From positions 906,001 through 970,000 of the forward strand of contig JAWNZC010000324.1 of NCBI GenBank assembly GCA_035771165.1: a stretch of DNA of 64,000 bases. Reading direction: 5' to 3'. The notes beneath the pieces were generated by a model. That model had not been told where the DNA came from and did not search any database. It saw nothing but the letters and a program-made list of their open reading frames with translations. The DNA is from Paragorgia papillata. Lineage: Eukaryota; Cnidaria; Anthozoa; Scleralcyonacea; Coralliidae. Of the stretch, positions 63,841 to 64,000 are shown in pieces. Position numbers and translations under genes: made by a program. The stretch's first letter is position 1; every line of letters begins with the position of its first letter.

Positions 63841-64000
63841 CGATGATAACGATGACGATTAGGATGACGACGACGACCACCATCATCATTATTATATCAT
63901 CATCAGCAGCATCAGCAGCATTGTCGTCGTTATCGTTATTATCGATATTATCATCATCAGCAGCAGCAGCATTGTCGTCGTTATCGTCGTCAGCAGCAGC
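63841..64000. repeat. Trinucleotide-rich end (GAC/ATC/AGC)
   Basis: The minisatellite grades into GACGACGAC, ATCATC and CAGCAG runs up to the window edge, including two copies of a CAGCAGCATTGTCGTCGTTA segment. The upstream exons of synaptojanin must lie beyond. Confidence 0.85.

Noticed and set aside
62371..63889. Met/Ile-rich ORFs of up to 446 residues
   Set aside because: Products of the 26/27-bp minisatellite.

Overview
The window looks like a gene-dense but repeat-rich invertebrate chromosome segment, most likely from a cnidarian and probably an anthozoan (coral or anemone type). The evidence is AT-rich DNA, intron-rich genes with canonical GT-AG splice sites, intact animal-specific genes (synaptojanin, TRMT10A, a GH79 heparanase) and many small transposon relics with clean target-site duplications. 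Species assignment is inference; no database was searched.

Layout: (1) 1-4000 is repeat-rich DNA ending in the 3' part of an R2/R4/Dong-type non-LTR retrotransposon set between two ATT tracts. (2) 4156-5706 (minus) is an apparently intact single-exon heparanase. (3) 8417-23356 (plus) is a nine-exon TRMT10A-type tRNA m1G9 methyltransferase of 308 residues, reconstructed exon by exon with consistent phases. Its introns hold a hAT relic with a transposase fragment, a second hAT-type relic with a very long G tract, a Harbinger-like MITE, a 5S-rRNA-derived SINE body and tRNA-like SINEs. (4) 23357-29971 is the tail-to-tail interval between the two large genes and is full of tandem and foldback repeats. 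(5) 29972-62233 (minus) is most of a synaptojanin gene: 17 exons and 1311 residues, covering the back half of the Sac1 domain, the inositol 5-phosphatase domain, the RRM-like domain and a proline-rich tail with stop codon. The first exons lie beyond the right edge. Its introns hold an antisense SGNH-esterase ORF, a TIR element with two RecQ-like helicase fragments, a 460-bp foldback, a 5S-derived SINE, piggyBac-like TTAA elements, a hAT element nested in a Harbinger-like MITE, and several large simple-sequence arrays. (6) 62320-64000 is a 26/27-bp minisatellite grading into trinucleotide repeats.

The three host genes are unrelated in function: extracellular heparan sulfate turnover, tRNA modification, and phosphoinositide dephosphorylation in vesicle recycling. 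Nothing suggests an operon or a shared pathway. The strongest unusual signals are in the mobile DNA: five hAT-type or nested insertions with perfect 8-bp target duplications or an empty site, tRNA-like sequences enclosed by terminal inverted repeats, 5S-derived SINEs, and mobile elements landed within about 20 bp of splice sites. I did not find a convincing new multi-gene system.
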